Positions 42,269 through 50,213 of a stretch of 64,000 bases of DNA are shown one piece after another. Location of the stretch: positions 310,001 to 374,000 of the forward strand of contig NZ_RZYA01000006.1 of assembly GCF_004005495.1 (NCBI RefSeq), read 5' to 3'. This stretch comes from Streptomyces antnestii (lineage in GTDB: Bacteria; Actinomycetota; Actinomycetes; Streptomycetales; Streptomycetaceae). A program made the translations under genes and the position numbers. A model generated the notes under the pieces. That model did not search any database, was not told the DNA's origin, and saw nothing but the letters and a program-made list of their open reading frames with translations. Position 1 is the first letter of the stretch; every line of letters starts with the position of its first letter.

Positions 42269-42683
42269 GTCAGGCGAGGGACGCGGAGTGGGCGGGCGCG
42301 ACGGGCAGCCGGACGACGCGCACCCGGTCCCGCAGGTGGCCCTGGGCGCGACAGGCGGGGACGACAACGGAGGAACGGGGCATAACGCCTGACCGTAGCC
42401 AGGCGGCGCCTCCCTGTCGAAGACCTCGCGTCACCCGATCGGGTGGCCAGAGGAGAAGATATCGGCACAATCGGGCAAATGGGATGAATGCATCGACGAG
42501 CTCACCTCGGCGCCCTCGCACCGATCTACGACGCCGAGGACCCACCCGGGTGGGCGCCTGGAGTCGATCGCCTCGAACCCTGCCCAGGTGCGGCCCCCGT
42601 CCATCCCCGGCGTCGACCCGCTCGCGCGGGTCAACGGGGGCCCACCCAGGGCCGGTTGACGCCCCCACGCAAGGAGGTGGCCG
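42269..42683. promoter_or_regulatory. 415-bp gap upstream of the GT-C operon and downstream of ohr
   Basis: No supportable gene. Two perfect 14-bp palindromes are visible, CACCCGATCGGGTG (42432-42445) and CCCACCCGGGTGGG (42541-42554). The second could help terminate ohr transcription. The first lies in the less GC-rich stretch (42430-42490, with GATATC and AATCGGGC) where the operon promoter is likely, and may be an operator. Confidence 0.5.
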
Positions 42684-43097
42684 TTACTCGACGACGAGGT
42701 CGACCTCGATGTTGCCGCGCGTCGCGTTCGAGTAGGGGCAGACCTGGTGGGCCTGCTCGACGAGCTTGCGGCCGGTCTCGGCGTCGACCGACTCGGGCAG
42801 CTCCACGCGCAGCGTCACCGCGAGCCCGAAGCTCTCGCCCTGCTTGCCGATGCCGACCTCGGCGGTCACGGCGGCGTCACTGACGTCGACCTTCGCGGCG
42901 CGGCCGACGAGGCCGAGGGCGCTGGCGAAACACGCGGAGTACCCGGCGGCGAACAGCTGCTCGGGGTTGGTGCCCTGGCCGTTGCCGCCCATCTCCGCGG
43001 GGATGGCCAGCTGAAGGTCGAGGCGGCCGTCGGAGCTGACGGCGCGGCCGTCGCGGCCGTGGGTCGCGGTGGCGACGGCGGTGTAGATCGCGTCCAT
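42684..43097 (-). CDS. ohr: organic hydroperoxide resistance protein
   Basis: 137 residues, the normal Ohr length. OsmC/Ohr fold with the peroxidatic Cys in GYSACFASAL and the resolving Cys in QVCPYSNATRGN, plus the N-terminal AIYTAVATATHGRDG. It reduces organic and fatty-acid hydroperoxides with lipoyl-protein thiols. ATG 43097 has GAGGG about nine bases upstream. It is divergent from the OhrR gene, which should repress it. Confidence 0.96.
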   Translation of the reverse strand: MDAIYTAVATATHGRDGRAVSSDGRLDLQLAIPAEMGGNGQGTNPEQLFAAGYSACFASALGLVGRAAKVDVSDAAVTAEVGIGKQGESFGLAVTLRVELPESVDAETGRKLVEQAHQVCPYSNATRGNIEVDLVVE

Positions 43098-43151
43098 GAA
43101 AACCATCCCTCGGAGAGAAGTAGCTGCTGACAGAGAGAAGTAGAGCACGCA

Positions 43152-43173
43152 ATTCAGTTGTGCGCAATTGAAT
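43152..43173. promoter_or_regulatory. probable OhrR operator
   Basis: Imperfect inverted repeat ATTCAGT-N8-ATTGAAT in an A/T-rich island midway between the ohr and ohrR starts, which are 110 bp apart. Its place between a MarR-type repressor and its target is typical of OhrR sites. Confidence 0.65.
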
Positions 43174-43207
43174 GACGCGCCATCCGGGCCCCCGTTACCC
43201 TGGAGCC

Positions 43208-43681
43208 ATGACCACGACGCCCACGACGACGCCCCCCGACGAGGAATTCCTGCGGCTCGACCGGCAGATCTGCTTCTCCCTGAACGCCGCGTCGCGCGCG
43301 TTCGGCGGCGTCTACCGCACGCTCCTCAAGGACCTGGGCCTGACGTACCCCCAGTACCTGGTCATGCTGGTGCTCTGGGAGGACGGCGAGCTGCCCGTGA
43401 AGCGGCTCGGCGAGCGGCTGCGGCTCGACTCGGGCACGCTCTCGCCGCTGCTCAAGCGGCTCGAGGCGGCCGGTCTCGTGCAGCGGGAGCGCAGCGCGCG
43501 CGACGAGCGCTCCGTGAACGTCCGGCCGACGGACGCGGGCACGGAGCTGCGGACGCGGGCGGCGCTCGTACCGCGCCGGATCGCGGCCGCGACCGGGTTC
43601 GACCTGGCGGAGATCGAGGACCTGCGCGCCCGCCTCGACCGCCTGACGTCGGCGCTGGACGGGGCGGCGCTCGACGCGTAG
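43208..43681 (+). CDS. ohrR: MarR-family organic-peroxide sensor OhrR
   Basis: 157 residues. MarR winged helix with LTYPQYLVMLVLWE, VKRLGERLRLDSGTLSPLLKRLEAAG and RERSARDERSVNVRPTDAG. The redox Cys22 sits in DRQICFSLNAASR, the position of the sensing cysteine of OhrR proteins, with the Tyr residues that hydrogen-bond it. Oxidation should release it from the ohr promoter. After the stop there is a short TAGCGG hexamer repeat (43679-43700) and a GC palindrome (43710-43721). Confidence 0.94.
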   Translation: MTTTPTTTPPDEEFLRLDRQICFSLNAASRAFGGVYRTLLKDLGLTYPQYLVMLVLWEDGELPVKRLGERLRLDSGTLSPLLKRLEAAGLVQRERSARDERSVNVRPTDAGTELRTRAALVPRRIAAATGFDLAEIEDLRARLDRLTSALDGAALDA

Positions 43682-43920
43682 CGGTAGCGGTAGCGGTAGC
43701 CGGCGACGAGCGGGCGCCCGCGCGGTCACCCATTGGACGCGGCGCCGACCGAATGACGGACATGTCGCGTCCGGCACGTGACCGGGGCCTCTCAGTACGT
43801 GGACAGGCACCTCCCGCGGCCACCGGCGAGGCACCTCCCCCGCACCTCCCCCTCGACACGAAAAGCCGCATTCGGCTGATTATCACCGCATACGCGGCAC
43901 GCGCTCGTACGCTCGCCCAG

Positions 43921-45162
43921 GTGACGCTCGAGACTCAGCCGCCGCCCACCGCCTCATCCCCCGTCCACGCGACCTGGGTCCACCCCGGACCCCTCGCCCG
44001 CGCGGCCCTCCCTCTGACCTGGCTGGTCACGCGCGCCGGGATGCTCGTCCTGCTCGCCCTCGACGGCCGCGCCCCGCTCGGCGCCGGCGGCATCGCGCAC
44101 GAGGTGTTCGCCCTGTACGCCCGCTGGTCCACCACCCTCGCCCACGGAACCTTCCCCGCGGGCGACCCCATGTGGCAGTACCCGCCCGGCGCGGGGCCCG
44201 TCCTCCTGGCGCCCGGCCTCGTCCCGGGCCTCACCTACTTCCAGGCCTTCGTCGCCCTCACCCTCGTCACGGACGCCCTGGTCACGCTGGCCCTAGCCCG
44301 GGCCGGCACACGCACGGGGCGCAGCGCGGCCGGCGCCTGGCTGTGGACCGCCGCGCTGCCGCTCCTGCTGCACATCCCGCTGGCCCGCTACGACATCGAG
44401 GTCACCGCCTTCGCCGTGTGCGCGCTGCTCGTCATGGCGCGGTTCCCCCGTACGGGCGGTGTGCTCGCGGCGTGCGGCGCCCTGGTCAAGGTGTGGCCCG
44501 CGCTCACGCTGCTCGGCACCCCGCGGGGGCGGTCGAGCCGGGAGGCGTGGACGGCGGCGCTCGCGTCGGGCGCCGCGATCCTGCTGGTCCTCGCGGTGGC
44601 GTTCCGCTCCCCGTTCGCGTTCCTGCGCGAGCAGGGCGGGCGGGGTGTGCAGATCGAGTCGCTCGGCGGCACGGCCCTGACCCTGGCGCGGCGGGCGGGC
44701 TGGCCGGGGCAGGTGCGCTACCGGTTCGGGGCGATGGAGTACGTCGGGCCCCACGTGGGCATGGTGGCCGCGGCCTCCCTGGTGCTCACGGCGGGCGCGG
44801 CCGCGCTGCTCCTGCTGTGGCGGGTGGAGGCGCGGTACTGGACGCCCGCGACACCGTTCGACGCGGCGCTCTGCGCCGTCCTGCTGTTCACCGTCACGAG
44901 CCGCGTGATCAGCCCCCAGTACCTGATCTGGCTGGTCGGGCTCGCCGCGGTCTGCCTCACGTCCCGGCACACCACGCAGCGCCCGGTCGCGGTGCTCGTC
45001 GTGGCGGCGGCCGGCCTGAGCGCGCTCGCGTACCCGGTCCTCTACGCCGATGTCGAGGCGGGGACCTGGACGGGCTGTCTGCTGATGCTCGCGCGCAACG
45101 GCCTGCTCCTCGGAGGGGCCGTCGTGTCGTTCGGTTCCCTCTGGAAGGGAACAAAGGAGTAA
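43921..45162 (+). CDS. GT87-like membrane mannosyl/glycosyltransferase
   Basis: 413 residues from the GTG; an ATG 56 codons upstream is possible, but that stretch lacks coding character. About ten membrane helices, with DPMWQYPPGAGPVLLAPGL in the first outer loop, PLARYDIEVTAFAVCALLVMA and a late TSRVISPQYLIWLVGLAAVCL, the pattern of DUF2029/GT87 alpha-mannosyltransferases that use polyprenyl-phosphomannose. The start region has almost no Shine-Dalgarno, and A/T-rich elements lie 15-45 bp upstream, so a leaderless message is possible. An A/T-rich inverted repeat follows the stop. Confidence 0.8.
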   Translation: MTLETQPPPTASSPVHATWVHPGPLARAALPLTWLVTRAGMLVLLALDGRAPLGAGGIAHEVFALYARWSTTLAHGTFPAGDPMWQYPPGAGPVLLAPGLVPGLTYFQAFVALTLVTDALVTLALARAGTRTGRSAAGAWLWTAALPLLLHIPLARYDIEVTAFAVCALLVMARFPRTGGVLAACGALVKVWPALTLLGTPRGRSSREAWTAALASGAAILLVLAVAFRSPFAFLREQGGRGVQIESLGGTALTLARRAGWPGQVRYRFGAMEYVGPHVGMVAAASLVLTAGAAALLLLWRVEARYWTPATPFDAALCAVLLFTVTSRVISPQYLIWLVGLAAVCLTSRHTTQRPVAVLVVAAAGLSALAYPVLYADVEAGTWTGCLLMLARNGLLLGGAVVSFGSLWKGTKE

Positions 45163-45165
45163 GAG

Positions 45166-45193
45166 CTTTACTTACCGGACAATTACCGTAAAG
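45166..45193. promoter_or_regulatory. A/T-rich inverted repeat before the GT2 gene
   Basis: CTTTAC-N16-GTAAAG with two TTACC direct repeats inside, in a 48-bp gap between two glycosyltransferase genes. The low GC content compared with all around it suggests a promoter and protein-binding site for the GT2-galE pair. Confidence 0.5.
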
Positions 45194-45210
45194 GCCTAGG
45201 ATTTCCTTCT

Positions 45211-46857
45211 GTGGAAGCCATGCAGCCCAACCCCCGGCCGTCGCCGCCGCACCAGCCGGCGCGGCGGCGGGCGGAGACCCCGGCGGTCACGGTCGTCGTC
45301 ATCGGCTACAACGACGCCGAGCGCGTCACCGACGCCGTGCGCTCCGCCCTCGCCCAAGGAGCCGCGGTCCATGAGGTGATCGCCGTCGACGACTGCTCGA
45401 CGGACGGCAGCGGCGAACTGCTCCAGCGTATGGCCGACAGCGAGCCACGCCTCAAGGTGGTGCGCCGCGCCACGAACAGCGGCGGCTGCGGCACCCCGCG
45501 CAACGACGGGATCGACGCGGCCTCGGCGCCGTACGTCATGTTCCTGGACAGCGACGACGTGCTGCCGCCGGGCGCCGTCGACGCGCTGCTCGGCGCGGCC
45601 CTTGCCCACGGCACGGAGGTCGCGGCCGGCCTGTGCGTGCGCCGCGAGCTGCCCTCGGGCCGCGACATCCCATGGCAGCCGGAGCTGTACGCCAGGGCCA
45701 CCGTGGTCCCCGACCCCGAGCGCCGCCCCCGCCTCGTCCACGACACGCTCTGCGTCAACAAGCTCTACCGCGCGGACTTCCTGCGCGAGCACGGGATCCG
45801 CTTCCCCGACGGACGCTTCGTCTACGAGGACTTCGTGTTCACCGCGCGCGTGCTCGCCGCGCAACCGCGCATGGCGCTCGTCCCCGACACGGTCTACGTC
45901 TGGCACGTCCGCCGCGACGCCGAGCGCCTCTCGCTCTCCCTCGACCGCGCGGGCCTCGACAACTGGACGGCCAGGATCGAGGCACACCGCCAGTCCGTCG
46001 ACATCCTGCTGACCGGCGCGCACAAGCGCCTGGCGCGCGCGGCCCGCACCCGCTTCCTCGACCACAGCCTGCGCATGTACGCCCGCGAGCTCGACCTGCG
46101 CAGCCCCGAGTACCGCGCCGAGTGGTGGGCCGTCACCCGCGCCTACCTCGCCACGTTCGACACGGCCGACATCGACGCGGCGCCCGCGCCCGGCCGCGTC
46201 GTCGCCCGTGTCGTCCTCGCCTCCGAAGGGCCGCGCGACCTGCCCCGCCTCAAGGAGGTCGCGGCGCGCCCGGCCCGCCTTTGCCCGCCCTACGCGCGGG
46301 CCGCGGACGGCACACCGATCTGGTCCGACACCCTCCCCCAGGTGACCCTGGAGCACCTGCTCGTGCGCCCCATGAGCCTGCTCCCCGTCGCGGTCGACGC
46401 GGAACTGCGGCCACGCGCGCGTGGTGCCCGTCTCCGGCTGCGCCTGTACGACCTGTACGGGCGCGTCGCCGCGGCGGGCCCCGACACCGTCGACATCGAG
46501 GTCGCCGAACGCCTGCGCGACCGCCCGGCCAGGCGCCGCACGGTCGCCTTCACGCCCGGGACCGACCCCGGCACCTGGGTGGCCGACACGGCCCTCGACC
46601 TCTCGGCGCTCACCGCCGGCACCTGGGACATCCGCCTCCGCCTCAACTTCGCGGACGGCACGCACCGCGACGCGAGCGCCCACGCCGTCGAGGGCCCCGG
46701 CCTGCTGCGCCGTACCGCCCTGCCGAGCCTGCGCCAGGGCGTGCTCCTCGCGCACCCGTACGCGACCCAGTCCGGCGCTCTCGCCGTGCGTCTCGCACCC
46801 GGGGTGCGCGGAGCTCTCGCGGTGTTGCGAGGGCGCCTGAACCGCCTGGTTCACTGA
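45211..46857 (+). CDS. GT2 glycosyltransferase with long C-terminal extension
   Basis: 548 residues from GTG 45211 (AGGA about 10 bases upstream; ATG three codons on is the alternative). GT-A domain ~25-250 with VTVVVIGYNDAERV, VDDCSTDGSG, SGGCGTPRN and the DxD-bearing MFLDSDDVLPPG. The C-terminal 270 residues are helical, then beta-rich (RLRLRLYDLYGRV), and resemble the matching part of the enzyme at 53378, its clear paralogue. No TagF domain. Probably adds sugars to the wall glycan in the cytoplasm. galE follows 61 bp downstream. Confidence 0.87.
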   Translation: MEAMQPNPRPSPPHQPARRRAETPAVTVVVIGYNDAERVTDAVRSALAQGAAVHEVIAVDDCSTDGSGELLQRMADSEPRLKVVRRATNSGGCGTPRNDGIDAASAPYVMFLDSDDVLPPGAVDALLGAALAHGTEVAAGLCVRRELPSGRDIPWQPELYARATVVPDPERRPRLVHDTLCVNKLYRADFLREHGIRFPDGRFVYEDFVFTARVLAAQPRMALVPDTVYVWHVRRDAERLSLSLDRAGLDNWTARIEAHRQSVDILLTGAHKRLARAARTRFLDHSLRMYARELDLRSPEYRAEWWAVTRAYLATFDTADIDAAPAPGRVVARVVLASEGPRDLPRLKEVAARPARLCPPYARAADGTPIWSDTLPQVTLEHLLVRPMSLLPVAVDAELRPRARGARLRLRLYDLYGRVAAAGPDTVDIEVAERLRDRPARRRTVAFTPGTDPGTWVADTALDLSALTAGTWDIRLRLNFADGTHRDASAHAVEGPGLLRRTALPSLRQGVLLAHPYATQSGALAVRLAPGVRGALAVLRGRLNRLVH

Positions 46858-46918
46858 GAGACGACCGGCCACCCGTACGACACCGAACCCATACGACACG
46901 AGGGGATCCCCTACCGAC

Positions 46919-47902
46919 ATGACCTGGCTGATCACCGGCGGTGCCGGATACATCGGAGCGCACGTCGTCCGCGCCATGCGCGAGGCGGGCGAGGCGACCG
47001 TGGTCTACGACGACCTGTCCACGGGCGTCGCCGCGCGCGTCCCCGAGGGCGTACCCCTCGTGGTCGCCTCGACGCTCGACGCGGAGGCCGTCGCGCGCAC
47101 CGTCGCCGAGCACGGCATCACCGGAGTGGTCCACCTCGCCGCGAAGAAGCAGGTCGGCGAGTCCGTGGAGCAGCCCCTGCGCTACTACCGCGAGAACGTC
47201 GAGGGCCTGCGCGTCCTCCTGGAGGCGGTGACGGCGGCCGGGGTCCCGTCCTTCGTCTTCTCGTCCTCGGCGGCGGTGTACGGCATGCCGGACGTCGACC
47301 TGGTCACGGAGGACACCCCGTGCGTGCCGATGAGCCCGTACGGCGAGACGAAGCTCGCCGGCGAGTGGCTGGTCCGCGCGACGGGACAGGCGTACGGCCT
47401 GGCGACGGCGTCGCTGCGGTACTTCAACGTGGCGGGCGCGGCCTCCCCCGAGCTCGCCGACACGGGCGTGTTCAACCTCGTCCCGATGGTCTTCGAGAAG
47501 CTCACGGACGGCGAGGCGCCGCGGATCTTCGGCGCGGACTACCCGACGCCGGACGGGACGTGCGTACGCGACTACATCCACGTCGCCGACCTCGCCGAGG
47601 CCCATGTGGCCGCCGCCCGCCGCCTCGCGGGCGCGGCCCCCGGCACGGACCTCACCCTCAACATCGGCCGCGGCGAAGGGGTTTCGGTCCTGGAGATGGT
47701 CGAGCTGATCAACGAGACGACGGGCCATGGCACCGCCCCGGTCGTCACCCCGCGCCGCCCCGGCGACCCGGCCCGCGTCGTCGCCTCCGCGGACCGCGTG
47801 GCGACGGAACTCGGCTGGACGGCGAAGCGCGACGTACGCGACATGGTCGAGTCGGCATGGGAGGGGTGGGCCCGGGTCCACCCGAGGGCGGTCGCACGGT
47901 AG
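46919..47902 (+). CDS. galE: UDP-glucose 4-epimerase
   Basis: 327 residues, extended SDR fold. NAD-binding TGGAGYIGAHV at the N-terminus, catalytic SSSAAVYG serine and the SPYGETK Tyr-x3-Lys pair, then LRYFNVAGAA and CVRDYIHVADLAEAH, all GalE hallmarks. It interconverts UDP-Glc and UDP-Gal (possibly the N-acetyl forms), supplying UDP-Gal to the glycosyltransferases around it. The stop codon touches the left end of an inverted-repeat element. Confidence 0.94.
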   Translation: MTWLITGGAGYIGAHVVRAMREAGEATVVYDDLSTGVAARVPEGVPLVVASTLDAEAVARTVAEHGITGVVHLAAKKQVGESVEQPLRYYRENVEGLRVLLEAVTAAGVPSFVFSSSAAVYGMPDVDLVTEDTPCVPMSPYGETKLAGEWLVRATGQAYGLATASLRYFNVAGAASPELADTGVFNLVPMVFEKLTDGEAPRIFGADYPTPDGTCVRDYIHVADLAEAHVAAARRLAGAAPGTDLTLNIGRGEGVSVLEMVELINETTGHGTAPVVTPRRPGDPARVVASADRVATELGWTAKRDVRDMVESAWEGWARVHPRAVAR

Positions 47903-48092
47903 GGCGTGTCCGGCGGATCAGGGTCGGACAGGTCACGGCGTCCGGCGCGGTGTATCGCAAGGCGCCGGAGCGTCCTGACAGCGGCGCTGTCCGAGCGTTT
48001 CGGCAACGCGGCGAGGTGCCGTGCGCATGGGGGCACCTCCCAGCGGTAGCTGGGGGAGTCGCGAGCCCGGCCATGATCCGCCGGACATGCCC
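47902..48092. mobile_element. 191-bp MITE-like element with 19-bp inverted ends
   Basis: Left end GGGCGTGTCCGGCGGATCA (47902-47920) and right end TGATCCGCCGGACATGCCC (48074-48092) are inverted copies, 18 of 19 matching. The inside has nested hairpins (GAGGTGCC / GGCACCTC, and CTCCCAGC-GGTA-GCTGGGGGAG), the latter a short sequence I recognise as recurring between Streptomyces genes. It encodes nothing. The left end begins at the last base of the galE stop, so it may also act as terminator or mRNA 3' structure. Confidence 0.75.
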
Positions 48093-48183
48093 TGGTCCCC
48101 GTTCGGCTCGGGCCGACGCGCGGTGGGCACGGCCCGGTGGTCGACTGGAAGGGACTCTGTACCTCCCTGAAAGGAAGCGCAGC

Positions 48184-48480
48184 ATGCCCATCGTCGCGGT
48201 CTTCGACATACCGGGGATGACCCAGGAGCAGTACGAGGCGAGTGCCGAGAAGGTGGCCGGGCGGCCCGGTCCGGTCAAGAACCCCTCCGACTGGCCGGTC
48301 CCCGGACTCATCTCGCACACCTCGGCCGCCACCCCCGAGGGCTGGCTCGTGGTCGACGTCTGGGAGTCCGAAGAGGCGTTCCGGAAGTTCGGCGAGACGA
48401 TCATGCCGATCCTGAAGGAGCTCGGCGTCAAGGAAGCCAAGCCGAGGATCTACGAGACACACACCGTGGTGATGCGGTGA
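48184..48480 (+). CDS. small ABM-like/dimeric alpha-beta barrel protein
   Basis: 98 residues, ATG with AAGGAAG upstream. Reads MPIVAVFDIPGMTQEQYE, HTSAATPEGWLVVDVWESEE, FRKFGETIMPILKELGV, the strand-helix pattern of ferredoxin-like antibiotic-biosynthesis-monooxygenase / stress-responsive barrels. No catalytic motif is visible. Convergent with the TetR gene and separated from it by a terminator. Function unknown. Confidence 0.8.
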   Translation: MPIVAVFDIPGMTQEQYEASAEKVAGRPGPVKNPSDWPVPGLISHTSAATPEGWLVVDVWESEEAFRKFGETIMPILKELGVKEAKPRIYETHTVVMR

Positions 48481-48494
48481 AGCACCGCGAGCCG

Positions 48495-48524
48495 GGACAC
48501 CCGGGCCGGTCCGGCCGGGTGTCC
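48495..48524. terminator. bidirectional terminator
   Basis: GGACACCCGG-(G)CCGG paired with CCGG-CCGGGTGTCC, 14-bp stem with one bulged base, between convergent genes. Confidence 0.8.
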
Positions 48525-48537
48525 GCCCCCCGTACGC

Positions 48538-49158
48538 TCAGAGCGCCTTGAGCCCCGCCGCCGTGGCCGACGCGAGCCGGCCCAGGTAGCCCTTGGGCAG
48601 CGGCGTCCGGACGACCACCGCGCGCCAGTACAGCGGGCCCGAGATCAGGTCGAGGGCGAGGTCCTCGTCGAGGCCGTCCCTGACCTCCCCCCGCTCGGCG
48701 GCGCTCCGCACGATCCCGCTCGCCACCCCGTGCTGTCCCTCGCGCAGCGCCTTCTGCATGGCCTCGGCGATCTCCGGGTTGCGGGCCGCCTCGGCCTGCA
48801 GGTCGGGGATGATCTGGCCGGCCACCGGATGCCTCAGGGCCCGGGACGTCACCTCGTACAGCAGCCGCAGGTCCCCTTCGAGCGAGCCGGTGTCGGGGGC
48901 CGGGAGTCCCTGGACCGCTATCGCGGAGACCAGGTCGAGGACCAGGTGCAGCTTGGAGCGCCAGCGCCGGTAGACGGCCGTCTTGCCGACGCCCGCGCGG
49001 CGTGCGATCCCCTCGATCGACATCCGGGCGTAGCCCACGGCGGCGAGCTCTTCGAAGACGGCTGCCCGGATGGCGTCGGTCACGTCCTCACGCAGCACGG
49101 CGGCGCCTGCGGGGGCTCTGCGACGCGGCGTGGGCGTGTCCGCGTTGGTCGTCGTCAT
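48538..49158 (-). CDS. TetR-family regulator
   Basis: 206 residues from ATG 49158 (ATG 49170 also in frame). Helix-turn-helix at ~30-75: FEELAAVGYARMSIEGIARRAGVGKTAVYRRWRSK. The C-terminal ligand domain contains RHPVAGQIIPDLQAEAARNPEIAEAMQ and LDLISGPLYWRAVVVRTPL, a TetR_C_16/33-like pattern. It is divergent from the polysaccharide ABC exporter genes with two near-identical 27-bp sites in the 134-bp gap, so autoregulation and control of the exporter are likely. Confidence 0.92.
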   Translation of the reverse strand: MTTTNADTPTPRRRAPAGAAVLREDVTDAIRAAVFEELAAVGYARMSIEGIARRAGVGKTAVYRRWRSKLHLVLDLVSAIAVQGLPAPDTGSLEGDLRLLYEVTSRALRHPVAGQIIPDLQAEAARNPEIAEAMQKALREGQHGVASGIVRSAAERGEVRDGLDEDLALDLISGPLYWRAVVVRTPLPKGYLGRLASATAAGLKAL

Positions 49159-49178
49159 GGTGAACAGCATAAGGCGTT

Positions 49179-49253
49179 ACGACGATACGGTTGCGTTCCG
49201 ACGTCAAGACGCCCTACGCTCGCGTCACGACGATACGGACCCGTTCCGACGTC
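49179..49253. promoter_or_regulatory. duplicated 27-bp TetR operator
   Basis: Copies at 49179-49205 and 49227-49253 share ACGACGATACGG-NNN-CGTTCCGACGTC exactly and differ only in the three central bases (TTG, ACC). The core CGATACG...CGTTCCG is a loose inverted repeat of TetR-operator size. Starts are 48 bp apart. Confidence 0.8.
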
Positions 49254-49292
49254 CACCCGTCTTCAGAGCCCCCGAGCGAAAGCAGCGGACGC

Positions 49293-50213
49293 GTGAGTCA
49301 GGCACTCGACACACCTTCCCCGCCCGCGGCCCCCTCCGCGCCGGCGGAAGACCCGGCGGTCCTCGCCGCCCGGTACGGCCTCACGGTCAGCGGCGCCCGG
49401 CCGACGCTCCCCGCCTACGTGGGTCAGCTCTGGCAGCGGCGCCACTTCATCACCGCGTTCGCGACCGCCAAGCTCACCTCGCAGTACAGCCAGGCGAAGC
49501 TCGGCCAGGTCTGGCAGGTGGCGACGCCCCTGCTGAACGCGGCGGTCTACTACTTCATCTTCGGCGTCCTGATGGGCACCAAGCGGAACGTGCCCGACTA
49601 CGTCCCGTTCCTGGTCACCGGCGTCTTCGTGTGGACGTTCACGCAGAGCTCGGTGATGGCGGGCACCCGCGCGATCTCCGGCAGCCTGGGCCTCGTGCGG
49701 GCCCTGCACTTCCCACGCGCCTCGCTGCCGATCTCGTACTGCCTCCAGCAGCTCCAGCAGCTGCTGTTCTCGATGTGCGCGCTGTTCGTGATCCTGCTCT
49801 GCTTCGGGGTGCCGCCGGCCCTGTCCTGGGTCCTGGTGATCCCGGCCCTGACGCTGCAGTTCACGTTCAACACGGGACTCGCCCTCGTCATGGCGCGCAT
49901 GGGCGCCAAGACCCCCGACATCGCGCAGCTCATGCCGTTCCTGCTGCGCACCTGGATGTACGTGTCCGGCGTGATGTGGAGCATCGACAAGATGCTCAGC
50001 GGCAAGGACCTGCCGCACATCGTGCTCGTGCTGCTCCAGGCCAACCCCGCGGCCATCTACATCGACCTGATGCGCTTCGCCCTGATCGACAGCTTCCACG
50101 CGAGCCAGCTCCCGCCCCACGTGTGGCTGTGGGCGACGGGCTGGGCGCTGCTGTCGGGCGTCGGCGGGTTCATCTACTTCTGGAAGGCAGAGGAGACGTA
50201 CGGACGTGGCTGA
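49293..50213 (+). CDS. polysaccharide/teichoic acid ABC exporter permease (Wzm/TagG type)
   Basis: 306 residues from a GTG 40 bp after the second operator. Six helices; the ABC-2 permease motifs include the N-terminal amphipathic stretch AKLTSQYSQAKLGQVWQVATPLL and NPAAIYIDLMRFALI near the end. It forms the channel that flips or exports lipid-linked glycopolymer. The last eight bases overlap the ATPase gene. Confidence 0.92.
   Translation: MSQALDTPSPPAAPSAPAEDPAVLAARYGLTVSGARPTLPAYVGQLWQRRHFITAFATAKLTSQYSQAKLGQVWQVATPLLNAAVYYFIFGVLMGTKRNVPDYVPFLVTGVFVWTFTQSSVMAGTRAISGSLGLVRALHFPRASLPISYCLQQLQQLLFSMCALFVILLCFGVPPALSWVLVIPALTLQFTFNTGLALVMARMGAKTPDIAQLMPFLLRTWMYVSGVMWSIDKMLSGKDLPHIVLVLLQANPAAIYIDLMRFALIDSFHASQLPPHVWLWATGWALLSGVGGFIYFWKAEETYGRG

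Noticed and set aside
42431..42634. A 67-codon frame in the gap after ohr
   Set aside because: No ribosome site, no domain, and a composition no different from surrounding non-coding sequence.
43679..43700. TAGCGG hexamer run after ohrR
   Set aside because: Only three to four copies outside any gene; too short to claim a function.
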